Shown: positions 28,781-37,638 of the stretch, piece after piece
Layout of the letters: each line of letters opens with the position of its first letter
Position numbering within the stretch: position 1 is the stretch's first letter
DNA from: Rhizobium sullae
GTDB lineage: Bacteria > Pseudomonadota > Alphaproteobacteria > Rhizobiales > Rhizobiaceae
NCBI RefSeq assembly: GCF_900169785.1
Contig: NZ_FWER01000021.1
Coordinates: forward strand, 2,501 to 66,500
Direction of reading: 5' to 3'
DNA length: 64,000 nucleotides
The notes under the pieces: model-generated
Database searches by the model: none
Seen by the model: the letters and a program-made list of their open reading frames with translations, nothing else
Told to the model about the DNA's origin: nothing
Made by a program: the position numbers and the translations under genes

Positions 28781-30057
28781 TGGTGCGTGTCCCCCCCGTC
28801 ACCGAAAGCACAGATACCAATGCCAACCGCATGGTTCACGAGCTTGCCTCGATACGCTTCGACCTGCCGCAGGCCGAAGCGCGCATTGAGATCGGGCGCC
28901 CGGGCCGCGAGCTCTGCCTCTATCCCGGCAAACTCGGCTATGAATTGCAGGACGAATTGGATTTCCTTTCGAACCGCGCGATGGAGCCGAATGTTTTCTT
29001 CACCGGCCGCTTCCTCGCGCCCGCCATGCCGCGGCTTGAAGACCGGCAGGTGAATTTCGCGCTGATCCGCGACGAGAACGGCCAACGCAGCCGCTTGCGC
29101 TTCCTGATGCCGTTCTCCGTCGAAAGACCCGGCTTTGCCGTCGGCCCCTCGATCATCCGCGCATGGTCGAACAGCTTCGCACCGCTCGGCACTCCCCTGG
29201 TCGACGCAGAAGATGCAGCCGAGACGCTGGACAACCTTTTTGAGGGCTTGACGGCGCACGATCTGAACCTTCCTGCAACGCTGGTGCTGCCGGATATTCG
29301 CCTGAACGGCATCTTTGCCCGCGTGGCAAAGGCCGTCGCGCTGAGCCGCAACCTGCCGGTCACGGTCACCAATCCGTTCCAGCGGCCGATGCTGAAAAGC
29401 GAGGAAGACGCCATGGGCTATCTTGGTCATACCATCTCTTCCTCGCATATGAGAGAAATGCGCCGTCAGTGGCGGCAGCTGGAAGAGCTAGGCACTGCCG
29501 TTTATGTCGTTGCGCGGCAGCCCCGCGATGTTCATGCGCGGTTCGAGGAATTCCTGACAATGGAAGCCGGCGGCTGGAAAGGCAAGAAGCGTAGTGCGCT
29601 GGCGACCGACCGCTACCACACTGCCTTCGCCCGAGAAGCCGTCTCGAACCTCGCGGCGATCGACGCTGTGCGTATTCACACAATCGACCTGAACGGCAAG
29701 GCAATCGCGGCAACAGTCGTGCTGATGATGGGCGGCGAGGCCTACACCTGGAAGACAGCCTACGACGAGGCCTATGCCCGCTATTCACCGGGCAAGCTGC
29801 TGATGGCCGAACTGACGGAATGGCATCTCGACGATGCGAATATCGTGCGTTCCGATTCCTGCGCGGTGCCGGATCATCCGATCATGAGCCGTTTCTGGCA
29901 GGAGCGCGAGGAAATGGGAACGCTGGTGATCGGCCTGACGCAGAACGGCGACCGCGATGTCCGGCAGGCTGCCGCTCAGTTGCACATGTATCGCAGCACC
30001 CGCAATATGGCAAAGATGCTGCGCGAGAAGATCATATCGCTCACACGGCGCGGTTAG
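28780..30057 (+). CDS. GNAT/FemAB-like acyltransferase, 425 aa
   Basis: The C-terminal half (about residues 220-370) resembles the acetyltransferase domain found in CelD/BcsL and FemAB-type proteins of polysaccharide loci; the segment from ATVVLMMGGEAYTWKTAYD through YARYSPGKLLM is the typical beta-hairpin and substrate helix. The N-terminal half is novel to me. It starts at the ATG of the TAATG junction with the flippase. Coupling with a flippase suggests it decorates the exported glycan or its lipid-linked precursor, but that is inference. Its 3' end overlaps the convergent acyl-CoA synthetase by 17 bp. Confidence 0.78.
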   Translation: MVRVPPVTESTDTNANRMVHELASIRFDLPQAEARIEIGRPGRELCLYPGKLGYELQDELDFLSNRAMEPNVFFTGRFLAPAMPRLEDRQVNFALIRDENGQRSRLRFLMPFSVERPGFAVGPSIIRAWSNSFAPLGTPLVDAEDAAETLDNLFEGLTAHDLNLPATLVLPDIRLNGIFARVAKAVALSRNLPVTVTNPFQRPMLKSEEDAMGYLGHTISSSHMREMRRQWRQLEELGTAVYVVARQPRDVHARFEEFLTMEAGGWKGKKRSALATDRYHTAFAREAVSNLAAIDAVRIHTIDLNGKAIAATVVLMMGGEAYTWKTAYDEAYARYSPGKLLMAELTEWHLDDANIVRSDSCAVPDHPIMSRFWQEREEMGTLVIGLTQNGDRDVRQAAAQLHMYRSTRNMAKMLREKIISLTRRG

Positions 30058-31681
30058 GCCCCTCGCCGGCCGCCTTTTCGCGCAGAAGTCTGCGGATGAC
30101 CTTGCCTGTCGTCGTCAGCGGAAGTGCATCCACGAATTCCACCTCTCGCGGATATTCATGCATCGAAAGCCGCATCTTCACCCAGTCGCGGATTTCAGCG
30201 CCAAGCGCATCGCTGGGCGTGTGGTCAGGCGAAAGCACGATATAAGCTTTGACGATCTCAGTACGCACCGGGTCCGGCTTGCCAACGACGGCGGCAAGCT
30301 GCACGGCCGGGTGGCCGGATAGACAGTCCTCGATTTCTGCGGGACCGATGCGATAGCCTGACGAGGTGATGACGTCATCGTCCCGGCCCTCGAATGTGAC
30401 GTAACCCTCTTCATTCTGGTGAGCGAGATCCCCGGTCAGCATCCAGCCTTTGATGAACTTCTTCCTGGTTGCCTCCTCGTCGTTCCAATAACCGAGGAAC
30501 ATCACCGGATCGGGCGCCTTGATAGCAATCTGGCCTGACTCGCCGGCGGGCAACTCATCACCATTCTCGCCGATGATCGCGACCTGATGACCGGGAACCG
30601 CACGGCCGATCGCGCCGGCTTTCGTGACACCGTAGCCTGCACTCGAGGAGAGCACGAAATTGCACTCCGTCTGGCCATAGAATTCGTTGACGGAGATGCC
30701 GAGCGTCTGACGCGCCCATTCATAGGTTTCTCGGCCGAGCGATTCACCAGCGGAGCCGATTGTCCGCAGATTGAGATCGAATTTCGCACGGGGATCACTG
30801 ATCGATTTCAGCAGACGCAGCGCTGTCGGCGGAATGAAGGCATTCCGCACCTTCATCTCGGCCATGATGCGATAGGCCATATCGGCGTCGAATTTCTGCG
30901 CCGGAGAGGAAACGACAGGAACGCCAAGCAGGAGGCTTGGCAGCAGCGCATTCAGCAGCCCGCCCGCCCAGGCCCAGTCGGACGGCGTCCAGACCTTGTC
31001 GCCGGGCTGCGGAAAACCTTCATGCGCAAATTGCATTCCGGGGATGTGGCCCGCCAGAACGCGATGGCCATGCAACGCGCCCTTCGGCGGCCCCGTCGTG
31101 CCTGATGTGAAGATCATCAACGCCGGATCGTCCGGGCTGGTCTTAGCAACGTCGAAAATCGGCGGATGCGCCTCGGCGAGTGCTCCGAAAGCAAGCGCTT
31201 CGCCGCCATCGATGCTGATGACCGTCCTAAGTTCCGGCAGGTTTTCGCGAATCTGGTTCACACGCTCGAGGCCGAAGGAGTTGGTGACGATCACGGCGGC
31301 GCCTGACGTTCTCAGTCGGTATTCCAGCGCTTCGACGCCGAAGAGCAGCGCGAGCGGCAGCACAATCGCGCCCATCTTGTAGATCGCCACATGGGCGATC
31401 ACCGTCTCGAAACATTGCGGCAGAAGCAGCGCCACGCGATCGCCACGGCGAATGCTAAGCGACGTTAATGCACTGGCAAAAGACGACGAGCGCTCCGCCA
31501 GCGCACCGTAGGTCATCGACAGATGGCGGCCATCCGGGCTGAAATGTTCAAGACAGATGCGTTCCGGCGCCTGCGCCGCCCATTCGTCGCTTACGGCACG
31601 CCCGATATTGAAATCTTCCGAAATCTCCCACGCAAAATCGCGATAAAGATCGTCATAGCGATCGCAGGCAGGCAGTCTCAT
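30041..31681 (-). CDS. AMP-forming acyl-CoA synthetase (medium-chain / AcsM-like), 546 aa
   Basis: Activates a carboxylic acid to its CoA thioester via an acyl-adenylate. The P-loop-like motif MIFTSGTTGPPKG, the adenylate motif FYGQTE, the TGD motif MLTGD, and the catalytic lysine near the C-terminus in LTTTGKVIRR are intact. Overall it resembles medium-chain or benzoate-type synthetases rather than acetyl-CoA synthetase, because the N-terminal ACS cap is absent. The substrate is unknown. It is a single gene with 207 bp upstream before the divergent aldo/keto reductase. Confidence 0.88.
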   Translation of the reverse strand: MRLPACDRYDDLYRDFAWEISEDFNIGRAVSDEWAAQAPERICLEHFSPDGRHLSMTYGALAERSSSFASALTSLSIRRGDRVALLLPQCFETVIAHVAIYKMGAIVLPLALLFGVEALEYRLRTSGAAVIVTNSFGLERVNQIRENLPELRTVISIDGGEALAFGALAEAHPPIFDVAKTSPDDPALMIFTSGTTGPPKGALHGHRVLAGHIPGMQFAHEGFPQPGDKVWTPSDWAWAGGLLNALLPSLLLGVPVVSSPAQKFDADMAYRIMAEMKVRNAFIPPTALRLLKSISDPRAKFDLNLRTIGSAGESLGRETYEWARQTLGISVNEFYGQTECNFVLSSSAGYGVTKAGAIGRAVPGHQVAIIGENGDELPAGESGQIAIKAPDPVMFLGYWNDEEATRKKFIKGWMLTGDLAHQNEEGYVTFEGRDDDVITSSGYRIGPAEIEDCLSGHPAVQLAAVVGKPDPVRTEIVKAYIVLSPDHTPSDALGAEIRDWVKMRLSMHEYPREVEFVDALPLTTTGKVIRRLLREKAAGEGPNRAV

Positions 31682-31888
31682 GCTCGAAATCCAATGAGTG
31701 CTGCACCAGCTAACACTTTGCAGCGATCAAGCGCAAGATCGCCGAATCGCGTGCTTCAAAGCTCCAGGTCATGACCGCGCCGATCTCCCTAAAATATACC
31801 TGTCCGGGATCGCTGACATTCTCACCGATTGCGCCCTACATCATCCCGAGGCGTCTCGGGGCTTGAGATTCATTCACGGAGTCATTTC

Positions 31889-32869
31889 ATGGACTATGTC
31901 AAATTCGGAGGCACTGGCTTCGAAGTTTCGAAGATTTGTCTCGGTTGCATGACCTTCGGCGATCCGGGCCGCGGCAACCACGTCTGGACGCTCGGCGAGG
32001 AGGAAAGCCGCACGATCATCAAGCAAGCGCTCGATCTCGGGATCAATTTCCTGGATACGGCGAATACCTATTCCGACGGCTCGTCGGAGGAAATCGTCGG
32101 GCGGGCAATCAAGGATTTCGCGAAGCGGGAGGATATCGTGCTCGCGACCAAGGTCTTCAACCGCATGCGCCCCGGCCCGAACGGCGCCGGCCTTTCTCGT
32201 AAGGCAATCTTCGACGAGATCGACAACAGCCTGCGCCGGCTCGGCACGGATTATGTCGACCTCTTCCAGATCCACCGCTTCGATTACACGACACCAATCG
32301 AGGAAACGCTGGAGGCGTTGCACGATGTCGTGAAGGCCGGCAAGGCACGCTATATCGGCGCCTCCTCCATGTATTCCTGGCAGTTCGCGAAGATGGTCTA
32401 TACATCGCGGCTGAACGGCTGGACGCAATTCGTCAGCATGCAGGATCACCTAAATCTTCTCTATCGCGAGGAAGAACGCGAGATGCTGCCTTTCTGCGAG
32501 GATCAGAAGATTGCCGTCATCCCTTGGAGTCCGCTTGCCCGCGGCCGTCTGGCGCGCGACTGGGACGAGAAGACCGCCCGCACGGAAACGGATGAATTCG
32601 GCAAGACGCTCTATCGGCAGGCCGAAGATGCCGACCGCAAAATCATCGAGACAGTCGGACGGCTCGCGAAAGCGCATGGAGTCTCTCGTGCCCAGATCAC
32701 CACCGCTTGGATCTTGCAGAAGAGCGCAGTGACCGCACCGATCATCGGCGCATCAAAGCCGCATCATCTCTCGGACGCTGTTCGCGCATTGACTGTCAAG
32801 CTCAGCGCCGAGGACGTCGCCGCTCTCGAAGAACCGTATGTGCCGCATCACGTGGAAGGCTTCAAATAA
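31889..32869 (+). CDS. Aldo/keto reductase (YajO-like), 326 aa
   Basis: NADPH-dependent carbonyl reductase with a TIM-barrel fold. It is close to E. coli YajO in the opening CLGCMTFGDPGRGNHVWTL and in FVSMQDHLNLLYREEEREM. The tetrad is visible: Asp and Tyr in LDTANTYSDG, Lys in LATKVF, His in QIHRFDY. The ATG at 31889 is preceded by GGAG; a longer frame from 31829 has no site. It converges on the TetR gene with 24 bp between stops. Confidence 0.92.
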   Translation: MDYVKFGGTGFEVSKICLGCMTFGDPGRGNHVWTLGEEESRTIIKQALDLGINFLDTANTYSDGSSEEIVGRAIKDFAKREDIVLATKVFNRMRPGPNGAGLSRKAIFDEIDNSLRRLGTDYVDLFQIHRFDYTTPIEETLEALHDVVKAGKARYIGASSMYSWQFAKMVYTSRLNGWTQFVSMQDHLNLLYREEEREMLPFCEDQKIAVIPWSPLARGRLARDWDEKTARTETDEFGKTLYRQAEDADRKIIETVGRLAKAHGVSRAQITTAWILQKSAVTAPIIGASKPHHLSDAVRALTVKLSAEDVAALEEPYVPHHVEGFK

Positions 32870-32893
32870 CGCAGATAAGCTTAACCGCGTCGC

Positions 32894-33478
32894 TTAGGCA
32901 TCGACGGATTTTGCCGGTGCCAACTTCTCCCGCATCGTCGACAGGAACTGGCCCGCCAGTTCGCGATTTTCAACCGCGCGCGCCAGGCTGACGGCCCCCA
33001 TCATGGACGAGAGCGTCGTAAAGCCGTTCTCGCGGCGCTCTTCCGGTGTGTCGCCCTGAACGATCTCGGCCAGGATATCGACAAGTGTGGAAAGTCCATC
33101 ATTGAATGTCTCCCGCACGGCACCGCTGCTGCGGCTCACCTCTTCCATCAGCGCCACGAAGACGCAACTCGAGCCTGGATTGTCGACGGATAACCAGGAA
33201 ACATAGTGGTCGAGGAGGGCTTCCAGGGGGCGATCAGGCGCACCTGCAATCAGAGCCTTCCACCGCGCTTCCACCTTGGCGATCAGGGCGCGACTGACCT
33301 CCAGCTGCAGATCTTCCTTTGATTGGAAGTGACCATAAAAGCCGCCATGCGTCAGTCCGCAGGCTTTCATGATATCGGCAACGCCGACGCCATCAAACCC
33401 ATTTTCGCGGAACATCACGCCCGCGACCTCCAGGATCTTCTGGCGATTTTCTGCAAATTTTTCGCGGCTGACGCGCAT
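32894..33478 (-). CDS. TetR/AcrR family repressor, 194 aa
   Basis: Transcription factor with an N-terminal helix-turn-helix (about residues 25-48: GVGVADIMKACGLTHGGFYGHF) and a ligand-binding C-domain typical of the group near NemR/YezE-type sensors. The ATG at 33478 (MRVSREKFAENR) is chosen; a 20-residue upstream extension runs through the operator region and is unlikely. It is divergent from an MFS exporter, with two palindromes in the shared 115-bp interval, so local control of both genes is expected. Confidence 0.9.
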   Translation of the reverse strand: MRVSREKFAENRQKILEVAGVMFRENGFDGVGVADIMKACGLTHGGFYGHFQSKEDLQLEVSRALIAKVEARWKALIAGAPDRPLEALLDHYVSWLSVDNPGSSCVFVALMEEVSRSSGAVRETFNDGLSTLVDILAEIVQGDTPEERRENGFTTLSSMMGAVSLARAVENRELAGQFLSTMREKLAPAKSVDA

Positions 33479-33502
33479 GAGCCGGCTCCGGAAAATAGTC
33501 TC

Positions 33503-33508
33503 TTGACA
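33503..33508 (+). promoter_or_regulatory. Candidate -35 box for the MFS gene
   Basis: A perfect TTGACA sits immediately upstream of the first palindrome, so a repressor bound at 33515-33528 would sit in the spacer and block polymerase. The matching -10 is not clear-cut (CAATAT at 33529-33534 would need a long 20-bp spacer). Confidence 0.4.
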
Positions 33509-33514
33509 AATTAT

Positions 33515-33528
33515 ATGATGCCCATCAT
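33515..33528. promoter_or_regulatory. Palindromic operator 1 for the TetR/MFS pair
   Basis: ATGATG-CC-CATCAT, a perfect 6-bp inverted repeat around two bases, lies between the divergent TetR and MFS genes. The arms are identical to those of operator 2; centre-to-centre distance is 29 bp. Confidence 0.75.
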
Positions 33529-33543
33529 CAATATGCAAGAAAT

Positions 33544-33557
33544 ATGATGGCCATCAT
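33544..33557. promoter_or_regulatory. Palindromic operator 2 for the TetR/MFS pair
   Basis: ATGATG-GC-CATCAT, fully palindromic over 14 bp, with arms identical to operator 1. It is about 37 bp upstream of the MFS start. Two copies in one short divergent promoter make autoregulation by the neighbouring TetR protein likely. Confidence 0.75.
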
Positions 33558-33593
33558 CTAAATCTGATGTATCCAACGAATGGAAGTTGCCCC

Positions 33594-34889
33594 ATGGTTT
33601 CTACTGCGCTTGCCTCCACCCTTGCACGCCGCAACATCCACTACGGATGGATCGTCGTCGGGGCGACCTTCCTGACCATGCTGGTCACAGCCGGCGCCAT
33701 GGGCGCGCCCGGCGTACTTATCAAGCCGCTTCAGGACGAGTTCGGCTGGGAAACCTCGCAGATTTCCTCTGCGCTTGCGATTCGTCTGCTCCTCTTTGGG
33801 CTGATGGGTCCCTTCGCAGCAGCCTTCATGAACTATTTCGGCGTGCGCAAGGTCATCGTCTTCGCACTTGCCCTGATCGGCGCGGGCTTCGTCGGCTCAC
33901 TCTTCATGACATCGCTCTGGCAGCTTCTGCTGCTCTGGGGCATCGTCGTCGGTTTCGGCACCGGCCTGACGGCCATGGTGCTGGCGGCAACCATATCTGC
34001 CCGCTGGTTCACGAAACATCGCGGTCTTGTCGTCGGGATGCTTTCGGCAAGCTCGGCCACCGGCCAACTCGTCTTCCTCCCGCTGATGGCGGAGCTGACG
34101 GAACGCTATGGCTGGCGCTCCACGGTCTTCTTCGTCTGCGCCATGATCATGGTTGCCGCACTTGCCGTGCTTGCCTTCATGCGCGACCGGCCCTCGGACG
34201 TGAACCTGCCCTCGCTCGGCGAGACGCATGTCACGTCACCGCCGGCACGCGGCACGCTGATCGGCGCCCTGAAAATGCCGGTCACGGTCTTGAAAGACAT
34301 CTCCGGCACTTCGACCTTCTGGATCCTGTTCGCCACCTTTTTCATCTGCGGCCTCAGCACCAACGGCCTGATCCAGACCCATTTCGTCACGCTTTGCGGC
34401 GACTTCGGCATCTTGCCGGTCGCGGCGGCTAGTGTGCTGGCCGTCATGGGCATCTTCGATTTCTTCGGCACGATCGGTTCAGGCTGGCTGTCGGACCGCT
34501 TTGACAACCGCTGGCTGCTCTTCTGGTATTACGGTCTGCGCGGCCTCTCGCTGCTCTTCCTGCCCTTCAGTGATTTCAGCTTCTACGGTCTTTCGATCTT
34601 CGCGGTCTTCTACGGCCTCGACTGGATCGCCACTGTTCCGCCGACCGTCAAAATAGCGGCCGACCGATTCGGCCGGGAAAAGGCCGGCATGGTCTTCGGC
34701 TGGGTCTTTGCTGGTCATCAACTGGGCGCTGCAACCGCTGCTTACGGTGCCGGCCTTTCGCGTACCGAGCTCTCGAGCTACCTGCCGGCCTTCTTCGTTG
34801 CCGGCGCCTTCTGCCTGCTCGCCTCGATCCTCGCCATCACGTTGAAGAAGTCCGGCCTGACCGAACGGGCACCGGCCGCCGCTGAATGA
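33594..34889 (+). CDS. MFS transporter, 431 aa
   Basis: Major-facilitator permease with 12 predicted helices. It resembles the oxalate/formate and monocarboxylate-porter-like branch (GWIVVGATFLTMLVTAGAMGAPGVLIKPL in pieces, then WETSQISSALAI). The central loop after helix 6 is short. I chose the ATG at 33594 (MVSTALAS) over 33567. Expression is probably controlled by the divergent TetR gene through the double palindrome. The substrate is unknown; either a toxic compound exporter or a carboxylate importer is possible. Confidence 0.9.
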   Translation: MVSTALASTLARRNIHYGWIVVGATFLTMLVTAGAMGAPGVLIKPLQDEFGWETSQISSALAIRLLLFGLMGPFAAAFMNYFGVRKVIVFALALIGAGFVGSLFMTSLWQLLLLWGIVVGFGTGLTAMVLAATISARWFTKHRGLVVGMLSASSATGQLVFLPLMAELTERYGWRSTVFFVCAMIMVAALAVLAFMRDRPSDVNLPSLGETHVTSPPARGTLIGALKMPVTVLKDISGTSTFWILFATFFICGLSTNGLIQTHFVTLCGDFGILPVAAASVLAVMGIFDFFGTIGSGWLSDRFDNRWLLFWYYGLRGLSLLFLPFSDFSFYGLSIFAVFYGLDWIATVPPTVKIAADRFGREKAGMVFGWVFAGHQLGAATAAYGAGLSRTELSSYLPAFFVAGAFCLLASILAITLKKSGLTERAPAAAE

Positions 34890-34944
34890 TCGCAGAAGGC
34901 TTGAATGTCGCGTCGGAAGCCGTATCAATTCAGCCAGATAAGCC

Positions 34945-34970
34945 CGCCCGCCGTCTTGCGCGGTCGGGCG
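34945..34970 (+). terminator. GC-rich hairpin after the MFS gene
   Basis: CGCCCGCCG pairs with CGGTCGGGCG (one bulged T, 7-nt loop) 55 bp past the MFS stop and 36 bp before tRNA-Leu. It lacks a T-tract, so it is at best a Rho-assisted or partial terminator. Confidence 0.35.
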
Positions 34971-35006
34971 ATCGCATGTTAGACACCCGGCTCGTCGGTA
35001 TCCGTT

Positions 35007-35091
35007 GCCCCATTGGCGGAATTGGTAGACGCGCTCGACTCAAAATCGAGTTTCGAAAGAAGTGCTGGTTCGACTCCGGCATGGGGCACCA
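35007..35091 (+). tRNA. tRNA-Leu (anticodon CAA)
   Basis: An 85-nt gene with encoded CCA. The acceptor stem GCCCCAT pairs with ATGGGGC (35081-35087), followed by A and CCA. The anticodon stem CTCGA / TCGAG encloses loop CTCAAAA, giving anticodon CAA at 35041-35043. A long variable arm (class II, as for leucine) precedes the T-arm with GGTTCGACTCC. It reads UUG codons. I found no repeat of its 3' end nearby that would mark an integrated element. Confidence 0.96.
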
Positions 35092-35295
35092 CCGACAAAG
35101 AGCGGCTTTGCTTCTACTTGATAAATCTGCCATTTGTCCCAGCCAGTGACAGAGCGGCAAGCGTCACGGCGCTCTAGCAGGATTGCTTTCGTCGTCAGTT
35201 ACGACTACATCCAGTGCTTATCGCGCTGAATGCGTAGTTAACGCGGCGGTGCTTGCAAAAAGAGCTGCAAGAAGTGCGGGACCACGCAACGACTC

Positions 35296-35502
35296 CTACT
35301 GGATCAGCTGAATCCTGATCTCCTCCTTTGCAGCAAAGGATCGGCATTCGTCCAGGTCGTCGCCGACGAAGATCACGTCGCCTTCGGAATCGAACAGACC
35401 CCAGCAGGCTTCGTCCTCAAGAAATACCTCACGGACGTATCCGAATTCGACAGCGCCGAAAGACCCTTTGAACGCGACATCAACAGCTTCTATTTCTCGC
35501 AT
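35296..35502 (-). CDS. Hypothetical acidic protein, 68 aa
   Basis: Not recognised. A small soluble acidic protein, beta-rich by eye, with FDSEGDVIFVGDDLDECRSF in its middle (written here as one stretch of 20) and one aromatic cluster EACWGLF. It starts at ATG 35502 with GGAG six bases upstream, a convincing ribosome site; a TTG start at 35514 would put that site inside the gene. It lies alone between tRNA-Leu and the antiporter, with about 200 bp of non-coding DNA on each side. It is probably real but lineage-restricted. Confidence 0.65.
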   Translation of the reverse strand: MREIEAVDVAFKGSFGAVEFGYVREVFLEDEACWGLFDSEGDVIFVGDDLDECRSFAAKEEIRIQLIQ

Positions 35503-35709
35503 GGAAATCTCCAATGAGACAGCGTCTTCTGTTTTAGTGTCCGCTTATATTGATCTCCGAAGCTGACGCCAAACTGGTGTCGCCGCGAGAACACCTCAGT
35601 ATCGCTGGAGCTCGGTATTTGCCGGTGACACGAGAGCTCAAATCAAGCATTTAATTTCCCTCACACTTCGGTCAAAGTGGCAGCCGCCAACGAACATCAA
35701 GGGACGGAT

Positions 35710-37476
35710 GTGCATCAGGAAGTAACGCTTATTGCCACAGTCGCCGTCAGCTTCGTCTTTGCGGCGGTGCTGGGATATGTGGCCGACAGGCTGCGACTGC
35801 CGCCGCTGGTCGGCTATCTCGTCGCAGGCATACTCATGGGACCGTTCACGCCCGGCTTCGTGGCCGACACGGGGCTTGCCGGCCAGTTGGCGGAGATGGG
35901 CGTCATCCTGCTGATGTTCGGCGTCGGGCTCCATTTTTCCGCCGCTGACCTGCTTGCAGTGCGCGGTATCGCCGTGCCGGGTGCGATCATCCGGATCGTC
36001 ATTGCTACGCTGCTCGGTATCGGACTCGCCCAATGGTGGGGCTGGGGACTCGGCGCCGGGATCGTCTTCGGCCTCAGCCTGTCGGTGGCGAGCACCGTTG
36101 TGCTGCTGAAGGTTCTGGAGGAGCGAAACCTCCTGAATTCCGCCAGCGGCCGCGTCGCAGTCGGCTGGCTGATCGTCGAAGATCTGGCGATGGTCCTGGC
36201 GCTGGTGCTGCTGCCTGCCCTTGCCGAATTGCTCGGCGGCCACGCCGCCAGCGACGCTGCACACGGCGCTGGGCTGCCGCTTTCGTTGGCGATCGCGCTG
36301 ACTTTGTTGAAGGTCGGCGCTTTTGCGGTCATGGCGATCTTTGTCGGCCCGAAGATCGTTCCCTGGCTCCTGACGCTCGTCGCCCGAACCGGCTCGCGCG
36401 AACTCTTCACCCTGACGGTCCTCGCCATCGCGCTTGGCATCGCCTTCGGCTCTGCCGAAATCTTCGGCGTCTCGTTCGCCCTCGGCGCTTTCTTCGCGGG
36501 CGTCGTGATGAGCGAGTCCAATCTCAGTCACCGGGCGGCGGCCGATTCTCTGCCGCTTCAGAACGCCTTTTCGGTCTTGTTCTTCGTGTCGGTCGGCATG
36601 CTGTTCGATCCATCGATTCTGATACGCCAGCCGATGGTCGTCATCAGCGCGCTGGCGTTGATCATCGTCGGCAAGGCAATCATCTCCTTTGCGATTGTCA
36701 CGCTGCTTCGCTATCCGATCGGAATGGCGCTGACCGTCTCAGGCGGATTGGCGCAGATCGGCGAATTCTCCTTCATTCTTGCCGGTCTCGGCGTTTCCCT
36801 CGGATTGTTGCCGAACGACGGACAGGATGTCATCCTCGCCTCCGCGATCATTTCGATCACGCTCAATCCGCTCGTCTGCGCCGGCGCCGAAGCACTGCAC
36901 ACCTATGTGCACGGCAGATGGCCGGTGCTCAGCAATCGTTACGGGCGGCGCCGGCATGAGCTACTCAGCCGCGAGCTTGAAAAGATCAGGGCGCTCAACG
37001 AAGCGCGGGAGCGCCAGCATCAGCTGGAGATTCAGCAACTGATTGAGACTTTTCCGCTTTTCGCCAAGGTTGATGAGCACTCGCAGGAAGAACTGCTCCT
37101 CCTCTTCCGCCCCAAATCGGCGCTGCCCGGTGAACGCGTCATGCGCAAGGGCGACCGCGGCGACGGCATGTATTTTCTCTCGTCCGGGGCCGTGGAGGTC
37201 CGTCTTCCCGGCGGCGCCGTCCGTCTCGAACCTGGTGCATTTTTCGGTGAAATGGCGCTCCTGAGCGGCGGGAGGCGGACGGCCGATGTTATTGCCATCG
37301 ATTTTTGCCAGTTCCTGGTACTGGAACGCCGGGACTTCAACATGTTCACGGCCCGCCACCCTGCTTTGAGATCTGCCGTCAGCGACATGGCACGGGAGCG
37401 CACGGAGATGAACGCGCTGAACGCGAAGCGCGAGGCGCAGGCCGAACAACGTGAGCCTTCGACCGAAGGCCAATAA
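35710..37476 (+). CDS. CPA2 cation/proton antiporter with C-terminal cyclic-nucleotide-binding domain
   Basis: Monovalent cation:proton antiporter of the KefB/YbaL/RosB group. It has about 12 transmembrane helices (residues about 1-375), including LPPLVGYLVAGILMGPF and the unwound-helix region GGLAQIGEFSF. A short coiled-coil linker (about 410-450) comes next, then a cNMP-binding domain (about 455-570) in place of the usual TrkA-N/RCK domain. Its phosphate cassette FGEMALLSGGRRTADV keeps the Glu and Arg that bind cyclic nucleotides. The GTG at 35710 is preferred over 35677 because AAGGGACG lies just upstream and homologs begin here. Confidence 0.87.
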   Translation: MHQEVTLIATVAVSFVFAAVLGYVADRLRLPPLVGYLVAGILMGPFTPGFVADTGLAGQLAEMGVILLMFGVGLHFSAADLLAVRGIAVPGAIIRIVIATLLGIGLAQWWGWGLGAGIVFGLSLSVASTVVLLKVLEERNLLNSASGRVAVGWLIVEDLAMVLALVLLPALAELLGGHAASDAAHGAGLPLSLAIALTLLKVGAFAVMAIFVGPKIVPWLLTLVARTGSRELFTLTVLAIALGIAFGSAEIFGVSFALGAFFAGVVMSESNLSHRAAADSLPLQNAFSVLFFVSVGMLFDPSILIRQPMVVISALALIIVGKAIISFAIVTLLRYPIGMALTVSGGLAQIGEFSFILAGLGVSLGLLPNDGQDVILASAIISITLNPLVCAGAEALHTYVHGRWPVLSNRYGRRRHELLSRELEKIRALNEARERQHQLEIQQLIETFPLFAKVDEHSQEELLLLFRPKSALPGERVMRKGDRGDGMYFLSSGAVEVRLPGGAVRLEPGAFFGEMALLSGGRRTADVIAIDFCQFLVLERRDFNMFTARHPALRSAVSDMARERTEMNALNAKREAQAEQREPSTEGQ

Positions 37477-37638
37477 GCTTCCGCGTTAAAAATCGTCGGG
37501 GATCGGATCGGCCGGAAGCGGCAAAGTCGCGCTGCATCTTCAGGTGCCTGAAAGCGTGGTAGAGCAGCACCATGGCTTGCAGCGGTTTTTCCGATTCGCA
37601 ATCTCCCGAAGACTTGGGAGCACAGCCGCTATACGGAT

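Noticed and set aside
35007..35300. A possible integration (att) site at tRNA-Leu
   Set aside because: No direct repeat of the tRNA 3' end, no integrase and no atypical genes nearby in the window.
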